A stretch of DNA of 64,000 bases from Tridacna crocea (GCA_943736015.1 OX031063.1:6181001-6245000), one strand, 5' to 3'. Positions 52,775 to 62,723 are shown, counted from the first letter of the stretch. Notes: generated from the letters alone by a model not told the origin. Numbers and translations are program-made.

Positions 52775-52860
52775 TTCATGGGTCCTGTGTGGCTCAGCCA
52801 TGACCGCAGGATTTGCAACCAGAAGGTCCTGGGTTCGATACCCACTCCTACCTCTGTTTT
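52775..52860 (+). mobile_element. tRNA-like SINE head
   Basis: TGTGTGGCTCAGCCATGACC and CTGGGTTCGATACCC are 35 bp apart, as in pol III promoters. The acceptor stem is absent, so it is not a tRNA gene. Confidence 0.65.
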
Positions 52861-52897
52861 TTTGTTTTTTGGTGGAAATATTCTTGAGTAAGACACC

Positions 52898-53126
52898 TTA
52901 ACCCTTTACCACACAATGACGACTTTTAACGTCTCTAAGGAAGAAGCCTTTTGAAAACATTGTGGGAAAAGGAGAAAATGCTGGTAACCAGCATTTTCTC
53001 CTTTTCCCACAAAGTTTTCTACCCTATCAAAGCAAAATAGCACCATCTGGGCCACTTTGAAATTGTCGTCTGCAAATGCTTCCAATCTGGATAGGCGTAA
53101 AATTTTGCTGTGTGGTAATGGGTTAA
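52898..53126 (+). mobile_element. TTAA MITE class A, 229 bp
   Basis: Complete; TCAAAG..TAGCACCATC subtype; right end CTGTGTGGTAATGGGTTAA. Confidence 0.94.
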
Positions 53127-53290
53127 GAGTCCTAGCCCTGAAATGGTGAAACAAAGGACACAAGATGAATATGTAAGCTGTCTCTTTAAGATTTGCACAA
53201 TGTTGCAATCAGCATAAAACACCATTTCCAACCAATTCAAGCCAGAAAATCTACTTACTGCAATATCAAGGCTGCTTTTGTTTTTGTTTA

Positions 53291-53511
53291 ATCAACCCTT
53301 TCCCAAACGACCAATTTTAGACTCTTCCAAACTGAAAGAGTTTGCAGACGACAATTTCAACTTTCATCAGAAAATTATCCGAATGGACAGAAAACACTGT
53401 GGGAAAATGAGAAATTGCTCGTTACGAGCAATTTCTCCTTTTCCCACAGTGTTTTCAGAAGACTTGTACTGCAGACACGTAAAAACAAGGGCTTGTTAAG
53501 GAAAGGGTTAA
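53291..53511 (-). mobile_element. TTAA MITE class C, 221 bp
   Basis: Class C body (CTTCCAAACTGAAAGAG, TACTGCAGACACGTAAAAAC). Core GAGAAATTGCTCGTTACGAGC is perfect. The left TTAA is changed to TCAA. Confidence 0.92.
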
Positions 53512-53561
53512 GAAAACATTGAAGCTTAACTTGTCACCTCTTGTGAACAAAATAAATTGTC

Positions 53562-53740
53562 TTTAACCACACAATCGTGAGTTTAAACAATCTCGAGAGA
53601 AAAGCTTTTGAAAACATGGTAAAAAGAGAAATACTGTTTACCAGCATTTTCTCCTTTTACCACAATTTATTTTAACCTTTTAAATTGAGTCACATTTAAA
53701 ATACTGTTTGCAAGTACTTTCAATTTGGACAAATCTTTAT
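53562..53740 (+). mobile_element. TTAA MITE class A, short worn copy
   Basis: TTAACCACACAATCGTGAG lacks the CCCTTTA part. Core GAGAAATACTGTTTACCAGCATTTTC. Confidence 0.75.
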
Positions 53741-53942
53741 CTTTATCATGCAGACCTGTGCCTCAAATGACATTGGTTGTGGATCAATCACAAGCAATTT
53801 TGTTCTCATATTCACACCAGACAAGTTCATTTGAAACCACAGTCATACAAAATGTAATGGAATGCAATGGAGTCTAAAACTGGGTCTATAGTGTGTGAAC
53901 AATACCAGAAAGGAGCTGTGACATACAAAAGTAAATTCTCAC

Positions 53943-55014
53943 CTCTATTGACATGGACTGGGGATCAACCACATGTGTTTTGTTCTTATAACCACACCAA
54001 CCATGTTTACTGACTATCACAGACATACCTACCTCTATTGACATGGACTGGGGATCAACCACATGTATTTTGTTCTTATAACCACACCAAACATGTTTAC
54101 TGGCTATCACAGACATACCTACCTCTATTGACATGGACTGGGGATCAACCACATGTATTTTGTACTTATAACCACACCAAACATGTTTATTGGCTATCAC
54201 AGACATACCTACCTCTATTGACATGGACTGTGGATCCACCACATGTATTTTGTTCTTATAACCACACCAAACATGTTTATTAGCTATCAGAGACATACCT
54301 ACCTCTATTGACATGGACTGGGGATCAACCACATGTATTTTGTTCTTATAACCACACCAAACATGTTTACTGGCTATCACAGACATACCTACCTCTATTG
54401 ACATGGACTGGGGATCAACCACATGTATTTTGTTCTTATGACCAAACATGTTTATTAGCTATCACAGACATACCTACCTCTATTGACATGGACTGTGGAT
54501 CAACCACATGTATTTTGTTTTTTATAACCACACCAAACATGTTTATTGGCTATCACAGTCATACCTACCTCTATTGACATGGACTGGGGATCAACCACAT
54601 GTATTTTGTTCTCATAACCAAACATGTTTATTGGCTATCACAGACATACCTACCTCTATTGACATGGACTGTGGATCAACCACATGTATTTTGTTTTTTA
54701 TAACCACACCAAACATGTTTATTGGCTATCACAGACATACCTACCTCTATTGACATGGACTGGGGATCAACCACATGTATTTTGTTCTTATAACCACACC
54801 AAACATGTTTATTGGCTATCACAGACATACCTACCTCTATTGACATGGACTGGGGATCCACCACATGTATTTTGTTCTTATAACCACACCAACCATGTTT
54901 ATTGGCTATCACAGACATACCTACCTCTATTGACATGGACTGGGGATCAACCACATGTATTTTGTTCTTATAACCACACCAAACATGTTTATTGGCTATC
55001 ACAGACATACAGCG
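53943..55014 (-). repeat. 12-unit tandem array of an exon tail plus its splice donor
   Basis: Units in gene order end at 54925, 54835, 54745, 54654, 54569, 54478, 54393, 54303, 54213, 54123, 54033 and 53943. Spacing is 90 bp except for two 91+85 bp dimers (units 4-5 and 6-7), so a short higher-order repeat exists. Each unit is GTAGGT plus 84 bp of the exon, reading [19 protein letters not shown] then [11 protein letters not shown]. Every unit carries a GAG|gtaggt donor; the last, at 53943, has GAG|gtgaga. The reading frame is open through units 1 to 3 and closes in unit 4 because of the 91-bp spacing. No unit has its own acceptor. Unit-to-unit identity looks above 90%, so the expansion is recent or is homogenised. 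Confidence 0.95.
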
Positions 55015-55076
55015 TATGGAATGGTGTGGTTTACCTAGGTCCAGTAAGTGGTAATTCTGTAAGTCCCATTGTCCAT
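54925..55076 (-). CDS. MAPK8IP3/SPAG9: JIP gene exon: DGQWDL...WCGY segment, start of the exon-tail array
   Basis: 152 nt, acceptor cttggcag|AT, donor ATAGAG|gtaggt, phase 1 to phase 0. It encodes [20 protein letters not shown], then [19 protein letters not shown] and [11 protein letters not shown]. Human has [20 protein letters not shown] and VWCGYRNKIYVV. The human continuation IEK|SFDAH fits the next exon starting KSFDAH, so a donor after SIE is right in protein terms. The last 84 bases recur 11 more times downstream, each with its own GT, so which donor is used in vivo is open. A class C MITE ends 71 bp upstream of the acceptor. Confidence 0.93.
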
Positions 55077-55146
55077 CTGCCAAGTTAGAAAAAATACATC
55101 GTTCAGAAACAAGTTTTAACCCTTTCCCATCATACAGAAACAAGTT

Positions 55147-55370
55147 TTAACTGTTTTCCAAACGAAAATTTTAGACTCTTCCAAAATGAAAGAGTTTGCA
55201 GACGACAATTTTAACTTTCAAAACAATGACAGAAAATTATCCGAATGGGCAGAAAACACTGTGGGAAAAGGAGAAATTGCTCATTACGAGCAATTTCTCC
55301 TTTTCCCACAGTGTTTTCAAAAGACATGTACTGCAGACACATAAAAAGGGCTTGTTTGGGAAAGTATTAA
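55147..55370 (-). mobile_element. TTAA MITE class C, 224 bp, next to a JIP exon
   Basis: Core GAGAAATTGCTCATTACGAGC. It ends 71 bp from the acceptor of exon 54925-55076, and a 30-bp class C end fragment (AACCCTTTCCCATC) lies between. Confidence 0.92.
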
Positions 55371-55603
55371 ATAGGTGCAAGACAAAAAACTGAGACAAAT
55401 GGATATACACTTTTGTCTGAATGTATTGGTATGATCCAAGATTAGACAGCATATTACATGTGGTTTGATCTTGATCTACAAAAATGCTAAAGCAAACAGT
55501 TTCATCAAACATTTTAAGGTTTAAAAGCATCTCAAATTCCTGGAAAGATTTTCCTTTAAACTTTATTATTTCAAAATCCAATTTAACCTCTTCTTTAAGA
55601 GTT

Positions 55604-55745
55604 TATAAGACAATTTGGACCACTCTTAAAATATTGTCGTTTGGTAATGGGTTAACCAATATTGAAACAGTGATCAATGGTCAGAGAAGTATGAATTCTA
55701 TCACAATGACTTTCATCAATGCCAGGGAAGAAATTGGCTGAATTG
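55604..55745. mobile_element. MITE right end plus SINE beta fragment
   Basis: GACCACTCTTAAAATATTGTCG ... GGTAATGGGTTAA (55604-55655), then CAATGGTCAGAGAAGTATGAAT matching SINE beta. Confidence 0.7.
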
Positions 55746-55807
55746 AAATTCTGAACGAGCAAATTTCTTTCTGCCCTTTAACCTTTTTATTTAAAACTAC
55801 TGTCCAT

Positions 55808-56024
55808 AATATGGTCTGCAACACACGATACAAAGGCATTTGGACATTTGCATAAAGTGTTGTCTAAGATCAGCCTGTGCAGTCTGCTCAGGCTAATCCA
55901 AAACAACATTTTCCATAGTCCTCGAGTGCTGTCTTGGATTAGCCTGCATGGACCAGGCAGGCTGATCCAAGATGACACTTTACACAAATGTCCAAATGCC
56001 TCTTTTTGTGTGTTACAAGCTATT
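55808..56024. mobile_element. GCGCAGGCT foldback MITE, copy
   Basis: GGCATTTGGACATTTGCATA ... ACAAATGTCCAAATGCCTC arms. The middle is about 45 bp shorter than in the best copy. Confidence 0.82.
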
Positions 56025-56180
56025 TTGAATCAATGTGTTTTAATGTGTCAAAGACACATCTGCCATTTGAGCAACATTACATTTGTTGTTTATACATACT
56101 TTCAATCTGGACAAGTCTAAAGCTTTGTTAAATAGTAAAGAATTTATTAGTTTGGACACAAGAAAAGCAAAGTTATTTAC

Positions 56181-56248
56181 CTTTATCTCTATGGAATATT
56201 GCAACTGTCCCATTGGCCAAGGCAGCTAGTACTCTACCTTTTACATGA
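56181..56248 (-). CDS. MAPK8IP3/SPAG9: JIP gene exon: HVKG...AIFHR segment
   Basis: 68 nt, acceptor gtctatttcag|T, donor ATAAAG|gtaaat, phase 2 to phase 1. It encodes HVKGRVLAALANGTVAIFHR then DK, matching human HVKGIVLVALADGTLAIFHR. This is a beta-propeller blade. The final G joins AT at 55076 to make the aspartate of DGQWDL. Confidence 0.95.
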
Positions 56249-56300
56249 CTGAAATAGACATACATATACGTTGATAGTAATGTTACATATATGTTCACAC

Positions 56301-56400
56301 ATTAACCCTTTACCATACAGTTCAAAGAATGAAAGATCCTTCAATAGAAAGTTTTTGAAAACACTGTAGGAAAAGAAAAAATGCTGAGAACCAGCATGAG
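56301..56400 (+). mobile_element. TTAA MITE class A, left half
   Basis: TTAACCCTTTACCATACAG to GAGAACCAGCATGAGG; stops in the core. Confidence 0.75.
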
Positions 56401-56449
56401 GACATGTAATTTGGCCAATACAAAATTACTTAATTAATGCTAACTTCAT

Positions 56450-56600
56450 TAATCCTTTACCATACGACAAAATTGTAGCCTTCTTCCAATTTGAAAGTGT
56501 TTGCAGATGACAATTTAACTATAGAACAAATGGTGCAATTATCAATCGATAGAGTAGAAAATGTTATGGCAGATGGTTTCACATTTGGCATTGTATGAAC
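56450..56600 (-). mobile_element. TTAA MITE class A, left half
   Basis: TTAATCCTTTACCATACGAC ... GTAGAAAATGTTATGGCAGATG; stops in the first arm. Confidence 0.72.
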
Positions 56601-56921
56601 TATTTTTGCCTTACAAATGCAAGAACAGTGTAAATTTATCATGACTGAATTGACTCCATATCAACAGGACTTAAATATCGATGACATTTACAGGTATAAC
56701 ATGGTTCATAGAAAATTGTTACAAATGTCTTAGTTTGTTAAAAGATAAGATAAAAAATTCAGTGAGCTGTTGGTCTTTATCTAATGCCAATTCCTTGGAG
56801 TATCTTGTCAGATTATTACCATATTTATTCAAAGTATATATATTCAAATGCCCAGGATTATAATCTTTATTCAAAGTATTAACTTCTGTCACACTATAAA
56901 AGATGAAACAAAAACTCTTAC

Positions 56922-57002
56922 ACAATATTCAAAATTGAGTCCCGCAACTTCACTGAATGCAAACATTTCTTCCACTGCGATACTGATGAATGGACATACA
57001 AA
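56922..57002 (-). CDS. MAPK8IP3/SPAG9: JIP gene exon: LYVHSSV...QW segment
   Basis: 81 nt, acceptor atatatttcag|T, donor TTGT|gtaaga, phase 2 to phase 2. It encodes [16 protein letters not shown] then [10 protein letters not shown]. Human JIP3 has LYVHSSVAQWRKCLHS then IKLKDSILSI at the same place, so the match is nearly residue for residue. The first base completes the serine codon from 57567 and the last two bases begin the valine finished at 56248. Confidence 0.95.
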
Positions 57003-57301
57003 CTGAAATATATTTCAATAGCGTTTAAAAGTTATTCAACAGTGTCATGTTTGGAAGTGACAATGTATCGGCATCAAAACATATCTGCATGAAACATACA
57101 TGCTTAATACATGTATACACTTATTTAGCATGCTATGCCGTCTTATCTTGGATGTCCCCATAATTAAGTATATGGTCAAAAACATTTTTAACTGAAGTAA
57201 AATTCCATTAGCATTAATTCAATAATTTTTCAGAATGTATGGAAATTGACACAAACAATTTATTTACAACATTCTAAGGGAGCTTTTAACTTAACCTTTA
57301 T

Positions 57302-57410
57302 TACAATTTACCTCCGACTTTGAGCCCCCATCCACTTGGTGGACAGGACATTGCTTGATTTCTCCACCTCTTCATTCTATATATTACCTCCTTATGCCAT
57401 AGCAATTATT
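57302..57410 (-). pseudogene. Downstream copy of the 3' end of the 57.6-kb JIP exon
   Basis: About 110 bp aligns without large gaps to 57558-57667, the exon's last ~100 bases plus the start of its intron, with roughly ten to fifteen substitutions by eye. The GT donor with its GGAG|gtaaat context is kept and the exon frame is still open here (ending WMGAQSR). The 5' part of the exon and its acceptor are absent, so this cannot act as a free exon. It could only be reached as an alternative donor if the exon read through about 260 bp. Confidence 0.8.
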
Positions 57411-57437
57411 TCAAAAGAAGTTTTGATTTTGTCTTTT

Positions 57438-57500
57438 ACTTACCTCCTTTTTTGAGCCTGCTATCAACATAGATGCCAGGACAAGACTTAATTTTTTGTT
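57438..57500 (-). pseudogene. Second, more decayed copy of the same exon tail
   Basis: Starts with the donor complement (ttacctcc...ttgagcc) and then follows the exon tail at 57561-57610 with many substitutions. It lies between the exon and the better-preserved copy at 57302. The homology is short and weak. Confidence 0.5.
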
Positions 57501-57566
57501 TTCAAGAGAGCATTTATACAATCTTTTACAAGTTAAAGTAAATCATTAATAATTATCACAATTTAC

Positions 57567-57798
57567 CTCCCACTTTGAGCCCCCATCCACATGGTGGGCA
57601 GGACACTGCTTGATTTCTCCGCCTCCTCATTCTGTATATTACTACCTGATGCCAGAGCATTAATACCATCCTTCACCATTTCTGAGGGCTCCTTAAGGAG
57701 ACGTCTACTGGCAATAGCTCCTGATACTTCAGGTGTGGCTGTACCAGAGGACACTGGCGAGCCTCTGGCTTTAAATACTGTTGGCTGAGTTACCTCTC
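57567..57798 (-). CDS. MAPK8IP3/SPAG9: JIP gene exon: linker and first propeller strand
   Basis: 232 nt. The acceptor follows a strong pyrimidine tract (ttttttttcccctcat...aaag|GA) and the donor is GGGAG|gtaaat. It runs from phase 1 to phase 2. The product goes from a Ser/Thr-rich linker (PVSSGTATPEVSG) into EKSSSVLPTMWMGAQSG, which matches human JIP3 KMSSLLPTMWLGAQNG. The last serine codon is completed by the first base of the exon at 57002. Two decayed copies of this exon's 3' end lie downstream, at 57302-57410 and 57438-57500. Confidence 0.93.
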
Positions 57799-57835
57799 CT
57801 TTAATTACATGAGGGGAAAAAAATCAGAATATGAG

Positions 57836-58066
57836 TAAACTCTTCACCAAATGACAAAATTTTGGACTTATCCAAATTGAAATTGATTGCAGGAGAAAAA
57901 CTAAAACAATGCTGGAGGCATGAAATTCTTTCATAAAAGGGTAGAAAACACTGCTGGGAAAGGAGAAAATGCTGCTTATCAGCATTTTCTCCTTTTCCAA
58001 CAATGTTTTCAAAAGCTTTCTTTCTATATGTTGTTTAAAGCTTGGGACTGTGTAGTAATGGCTTAA
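57836..58066 (-). mobile_element. TTAA MITE class A, 231 bp
   Basis: The left TTAA is worn to GTAA. Core AAAATGCTGCTTATCAGCATTTT; right end GTAGTAATGGCTTAA. It lies just upstream (gene sense) of the 57.8-kb exon acceptor. Confidence 0.9.
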
Positions 58067-58250
58067 ATATTTAGAAATGACAAAATTTTTGTGCTCAACT
58101 AAATTGAAAGCATTTGCCGAAGATAAGTATCTGTACCTTAAAAGGTGATCTCTGTCTTTGAAATGGTAGAAAAAGATAGTGGTGTAAATGGATTTTTTTT
58201 TTTCATTTTAGCACGATGTTTTCGACAGCCTTTTCCTTCACTGTTGCTTT

Positions 58251-58350
58251 AACTCTTTACCGAATTACAAAATTTTGGATTAGTCCAAACTGAAAGCATT
58301 TGCAGACAACAAAATAAATGTGAATAAAAGCATGAAATTTTATTTGGAAA
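58251..58350 (-). mobile_element. TTAA MITE left half, continuing into a minisatellite
   Basis: TTAACTCTTTACCGAATTAC ... ATTTTATTTGGAAAGG, then 32-bp repeats begin where the core should stand. A very worn copy lies at 58070-58250. Confidence 0.8.
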
Positions 58351-58800
58351 GGCCATTTTTAGGCTTATAACCAATGATGAAAGGCCATTTTTAGACTTAA
58401 AACCAATTATGAAAGGCCATTTTAAGACTTTACACCAATTATGAAAGGACATTTTCAGACTTAGAACCAATTATGAAAGGGCATTTCTAGACTTTAAACC
58501 AATTATGAAAGGCCATTTTTAGGCTTAAAACCAATTACGAAAGGCCATTTTTAGACTCGACACCAATTATGAAAGGCCATTTGTAGACTTAAAACCAATT
58601 ATGAATGGCCATTTTTAGACTTAAAAACCAATTATGAAAGGCCATTTTTAGACTTTACATCAACTATGAAAGGCTATTCCTAGACTTAAAACCAAGATGA
58701 AAGGACATTTCTAGACATTAAACCAATTATGAAAGGCTATTTTTAGACTTAAAACCAATTATGGAAGGCCATTTGTAGACTTTAAACCAATCATTGCCAT
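58345..58800. repeat. 32-bp minisatellite, ~14 units
   Basis: Unit AAAGGCCATTTTTAGACTTA + AAACCAATTATG. Degenerate relatives (CTTTTAGACTTACCATCAAT style) continue to about 59330. Confidence 0.92.
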
Positions 58801-59349
58801 GTTTTACTCTTACAATGAATTGTATGTACCTTTTAGACCACCAATTATAAGATGCAACTTTAAGACTTATGGAGTATTACTGCATGCAAATTTTAGACTT
58901 TCAATCAATAACAAGCCATTTTCAAACCTACCACTAATAACTAGAGGCAATGATTGTTAGCATTACGACAAATTCAAACCATATTTGGACTAACCATCAA
59001 TAACTATAGGACATCATCAGCCTTACATGCAATAACTACAAGTAACTTTCAGACGTACAATCAATTACTACAAGCAATTCTTAGCTTAACCAATTATTAC
59101 AGGCCACTTTTAGGCTTGCCATCAGTTACTAACAGCCTTTTTCAGACTGGCAACCAATTATTACAAGCAACTTTAAGACATAGTATCAATTCATAGTGAT
59201 TTTAAGATTGTCTCCAATGACAAGAGCAACTTTCGGACTTACCAATTTCAGACTTACCACCAAGCACTACTGGCTTTTTTTAAAAAGAAATACCAGTAAT
59301 TACTATGGCAATCTTTAGCCTTAACACTGATTGTTACTATAGGTACAGA

Positions 59350-59525
59350 AATTGTCTACTTGACTCTTTGCCAAACAATATTTCAGACTTGTTCAGTTTG
59401 AAAGCATTTTCAGACAAGAAGTTGAAATTATTTTATGTGTGGGGGTAAAAGAGAAAATTCTGGTTATCTCTATTTTCTCCTTTGTCAACTACATTTTCAT
59501 GACCCTTCCTCTTCTGGGTAGTTCA
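59350..59525 (-). mobile_element. TTAA MITE, old remnant
   Basis: GACTCTTTGCCAAACAATATTT, GAGAAAATTCTGGTTATCTC, TATTTTCTCCTTTG; ends lost. Confidence 0.6.
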
Positions 59526-59723
59526 TAGAACTGCTTGCTAGAGGCTCAAAAGTTAATTTCTGTTTCTTATCTTTTTTTTTCTATCAACATGCTTTTTAAG
59601 CAATTCTTTTTCTACAAACATACTTTTTAAGCTATCATAATCACAATTCAGAACCATGAATCCAGAGGTTAATACAACGACAGACAGAAAATATTCTTTT
59701 GTAAGTGTTAGGCTATTCATTAC

Positions 59724-60200
59724 AAAGACATATAGGATATTTGTTTTTTCCGGTGAAAGATCGAAATTTATTTCATCGAGTGAACACCATCGGTAATATT
59801 TTCACGAGTGGCACAGCCACAAGTGAAAATATTACTGGTGGTGTTCACGAGATGAAATAAATTTCGATCTTTCACTGGAAAAAAACAAATATTCGATTTA
59901 TTTCATGCTTTTAACCCTTTCTGGGAGGAGCTTTATCAAATTCCAGTACAGTTCTTTTCCGTTATTCCCCGTGGTGTACCCCTCCCGCATGGCAACGCAT
60001 TACAATATTACGTCAAGCGTGAGAAATGTAAGGTATATGACGTCATATTTCCCATCTGGTTGTGAGGCACGCGCAATTTACCTAGGCAATAAGAACGTGA
60101 AAACCGGTATTTTCACTGGTGGTACCGGTGTAAGATCGAAAAATATTTTCACTGCTATTTCTCGATATCCCACCGGAAAGTATGAAATAATATTATTCAT
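59724..60200. mobile_element. Hairpin-plus-TIR element, second example
   Basis: Hairpin arms at about 59741-59790 and 59833-59887 (GTGAAAGATCGAAATTTATT and complement, GGTGTTCAC). Then about 300 bp follow, with end repeats CATGCTTTT / AAAGTATGAAATAAT and internal ACCGGTATTTTCACTGGTGG. Same plan as 2862-3190. The frame at 59905-60273 has no recognisable domain. Confidence 0.6.
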
Positions 60201-60360
60201 TTTAAATCATATTCTGTTTTTAAGACATGGACAAAAAAGTGAAGTAATAGTACACATAGTCAGGGATTTTTAAAGATAGGAATGGTTTAAAAGCTTTTCA
60301 AATTTTAAATTCACACATTCCATGTCTAGATTTGGCAGACCCTTGGGGACAAAAAAGACC

Positions 60361-60589
60361 TTAACCCTTTACTACATGACAAAATTTTAGACCTATCCAA
60401 ATTGAAAGCATTTGCAGACGAAAATTTCATAGTGGCTCACATGACACAATTTTCCTTTGATAGGGTAGAATACACCGTGGGAAAAGGAGAAAATGCTATT
60501 TACCAGCATTTTCTCCTTTTTCCACAATATTTTCAAAAGGATTCTTCCTCGGGGTTGTCAAAAGTCGTCATTGTGTGGTAAAGGGTTAA
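60361..60589 (-). mobile_element. TTAA MITE class A, 229 bp
   Basis: Complete; core AAAATGCTATTTACCAGCATTTT with a small internal mismatch. Confidence 0.93.
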
Positions 60590-60659
60590 AAGGATGGAAA
60601 GGACCAAAAGACAATAACCCTTGTAGTGCTGAGCCTCATAATTATATCTAGATACATTG

Positions 60660-60760
60660 AAAATGTAGATTAAGATCAGCCTGCATAGAAAACAAAGGGC
60701 AATCTTGGATTTTTGATTAAGATCAGCCTGCATAGAAAACAAAGGGCAATCTTGGATTTC
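60660..60760. repeat. 49-bp direct duplication
   Basis: TTAAGATCAGCCTGCATAGA ... GGCAATCTTGGATTT occurs twice, back to back. Confidence 0.92.
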
Positions 60761-60946
60761 CCGCTTGTTTCTCTTTTGAGAAAAATTGCTTCAAAATTGC
60801 AATATCTGTATTTTCAATACTTAATGAAAATGTCCAATAAATTTCAATTATTTATTTACCGTAGCACTACCAAGATTACTTTGATGTTGGTGCAGTTAGA
60901 GCATATTTGAGCATATGAAATGGGCAAGGTTGGGTGTAAAGGTAGT

Positions 60947-61155
60947 TTAACTCTTTGCTGCACAATGGGGACTTTCAACGACTCGGGAAAGACACATTTT
61001 GAAAACATTGTGGGAAAGGGAGAAAATGCTGGTTACCAGCATTTTTTGCCTTTCCCACAATGTTTTCTACTCTATCAAAGAAAAATTGAAATTGACGACT
61101 GCAAATGCTTTCAATTTGGGCAAGGCTACAATTTTGTCGTCTGGTGAAGGATTAA
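60947..61155 (+). mobile_element. TTAA MITE class A, 209 bp
   Basis: Core GCTGGTTACCAGCATTTTTTGCC is flipped relative to the plus-type body. The right end CTGGTGAAGGATTAA runs into a 73-bp tandem array. Confidence 0.9.
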
Positions 61156-61588
61156 AAGCTCTTTAATAATTACGGCTTAAGCAAGAGTTCCTTTTAAAAT
61201 GACTGTAATTGTGATAAAGAAGGATTAAAAGATCTTTAATAATTACGGCTTAAGCAAGAGTTCCTTTTAAAATGACTGCAATTGTGATAAAGAAGGATTA
61301 AAAGCCCTTTAATAATTACGACTTAAGCAAGAGTTCCTTTTAAAATGACTGTAATTGTGATAAAGAAGGATTAAAAGCTCTTTAATAATTACGGCTTAAG
61401 CAAGAGTTCCTTTTAAAATGACTGCAATTGTGATAAAGAAGGATTAAAAGATCTTTAATAATTACGGCTTAAGCAAGAGTTCCTTTTAAAATGACTGCAA
61501 TTGTGATAAAGAAGGATTAAAAGCTCTTTAATAATTACGGCTTAAGCAAGAGTTCCTTTTAAAATGACTGCAATTGTGATAAAGAAGT
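61151..61588. repeat. 73-bp tandem repeat, six units
   Basis: Units start at 61151, 61224, 61297, 61370, 61443 and 61516. Each is ATTAAAAGCTCTTTAATAAT ... GACTGCAATTGTGATAAAGA with one to three changes. The phrase GAAGGATTAA at each joint equals the MITE end at 61146-61155. Confidence 0.96.
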
Positions 61589-61619
61589 AACCTCAAACTT
61601 GTGTAACTTTTCAATGTTA

Positions 61620-61895
61620 TCTCTTTATAAAATAACACAATTAAAGACTTAGTTGAAAGTGCTTGCAGACAAAAATTTTAATGAGGCTTAAATTGTGCAA
61701 TTTTTCTTAGATAGACAAAGAAAAAAAAAAAAAAAAAAAACCATAGTGGGAAAGTTGTAAGGGAAATGGTAGAAAACATTGTAGAAAAAGGAGAAAATTC
61801 TGGATGCCAGCATTTTCTCCTTTTCCCACAATTTTGTCCAAGACTTTCTTCTCCAGGTTTGTTAAAAGTCAGGACTGAAAGATTAAGCCTGAACA
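61620..61895 (-). mobile_element. TTAA MITE class A with A-rich insert
   Basis: Left body at 61650-61710, then about 20 A's and 30 bp (61722-61765), then core GAGAAAATTCTGGATGCCAGCATTTTC and a worn right end. Confidence 0.72.
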
Positions 61896-62146
61896 AGAGC
61901 TTCACATAGTAGCATGTATTAGCCCAAAGGGGCTTGCCAGTGAAATGGGTTAAAATCTAAAATGCCTACAGAAATCCAAATTTTAAGAGTCACATGCACA
62001 ACTGCACATCATTGAGATTCATTGTGAATTTATTCCAATGAAAACTGTAGGAGAAGTTGCACACACAAGAAATTGCTAATGGACGGAGTTGTAAAAGCAT
62101 TTAGGCAAGTGTTAAATTCATTTAGATGCAGATTGGAAAAAGGAAC

Positions 62147-62275
62147 TTCATTCACCAACCATTATAAATTACAGTCTTAGTCTGGTCATAGGAATTTTCT
62201 TGATACCAAAGTAACTAAATTTCTGCATAACCAAATGTTTTAGCCAATAAGAAACTTTGTTACTTTCTAAATTAT
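62147..62275. mobile_element. CCAATCAG foldback MITE, partial copy
   Basis: TTCACCAACCATTATAAATT to CAAATGTTTTAGCCAATAAG; the right end is missing. Confidence 0.7.
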
Positions 62276-62327
62276 GACAAGGAACAAAACTGCAATTGAA
62301 AATGATTGGTATATTCAAGCCCATGAC

Positions 62328-62492
62328 CTGTATTTACCAGCCATTCATATTTTATATTTAGAAGGTAACACAACATCTGATTGGCTAAACCATTTGGTTT
62401 ATCCAATCAGAATTTGTGTTACTTTTAAATTTAGTAAATTTAAGAAAGAGACCTAGAATTTCTTCAAAAGTGGTTGGTGAATATGGACAATA
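62328..62492. mobile_element. CCAATCAG foldback MITE, complete copy
   Basis: TAACACAACATCTGATTGGC and TATCCAATCAGAATTTGTGT arms; ends TTTACCAGCCATTC / GTGGTTGGTGAATATGG. Confidence 0.8.
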
Positions 62493-62576
62493 ATCTTGCC
62501 TAAAAGTAAGATTTGGGGTTAAGTTGGGCAAAAGAGAGCAGGCAAGCACATGCAGTCTATTTGGCATGCCCTTCAC

Positions 62577-62723
62577 CTTTGTCAATGGACTGTATGGAGC
62601 CCTGGGAAGCCCTTTTCATGGGTAGGGAGTCCTGGGAGCCCCTATCTAGGGACTGGATAGACCCTCGCGAAAATCTAGCCTCATTCAAACTTGCTGAGCT
62701 TCCACTGTGATTGGACACTGAAT
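62577..62723 (-). CDS. MAPK8IP3/SPAG9: JIP gene, serine-rich linker exon (probable)
   Basis: Open 147-nt exon encoding a Ser/Gly/Arg-rich stretch with two similar motifs, GSIQSLDRGSQDS and GSIQSIDKG. The donor is AAAG|gtgaag. The acceptor is probably ccatcag|AT; an alternative catccag|TT 27 nt upstream keeps the same frame. It enters and leaves in phase 1, which fits the next exon at 57798. I do not recall a conserved counterpart in vertebrate JIPs; the equivalent region there is a variable low-complexity linker before the propeller. Because it is a symmetric exon it could be skipped without changing the frame. Foldback elements lie on both sides. Confidence 0.65.

Noticed and set aside
53886-54449. 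187-residue repetitive frame ([15 protein letters not shown] repeats) as a separate repeat-protein gene
   Set aside because: It is the exon-tail array of the JIP gene read through its donors. It has no start context or acceptor of its own, and the frame breaks between units.
53943-55014. CRISPR-like array
   Set aside because: The units are contiguous 90-bp copies of exon sequence without unique spacers, in an intron-bearing animal gene.
59905-60273. 122-residue frame
   Set aside because: It lies inside a hairpin-plus-TIR repeat with no recognisable domain.
62513-62710. 65-residue plus-strand frame
   Set aside because: It is the antisense shadow of the serine-rich JIP exon at 62577-62723.
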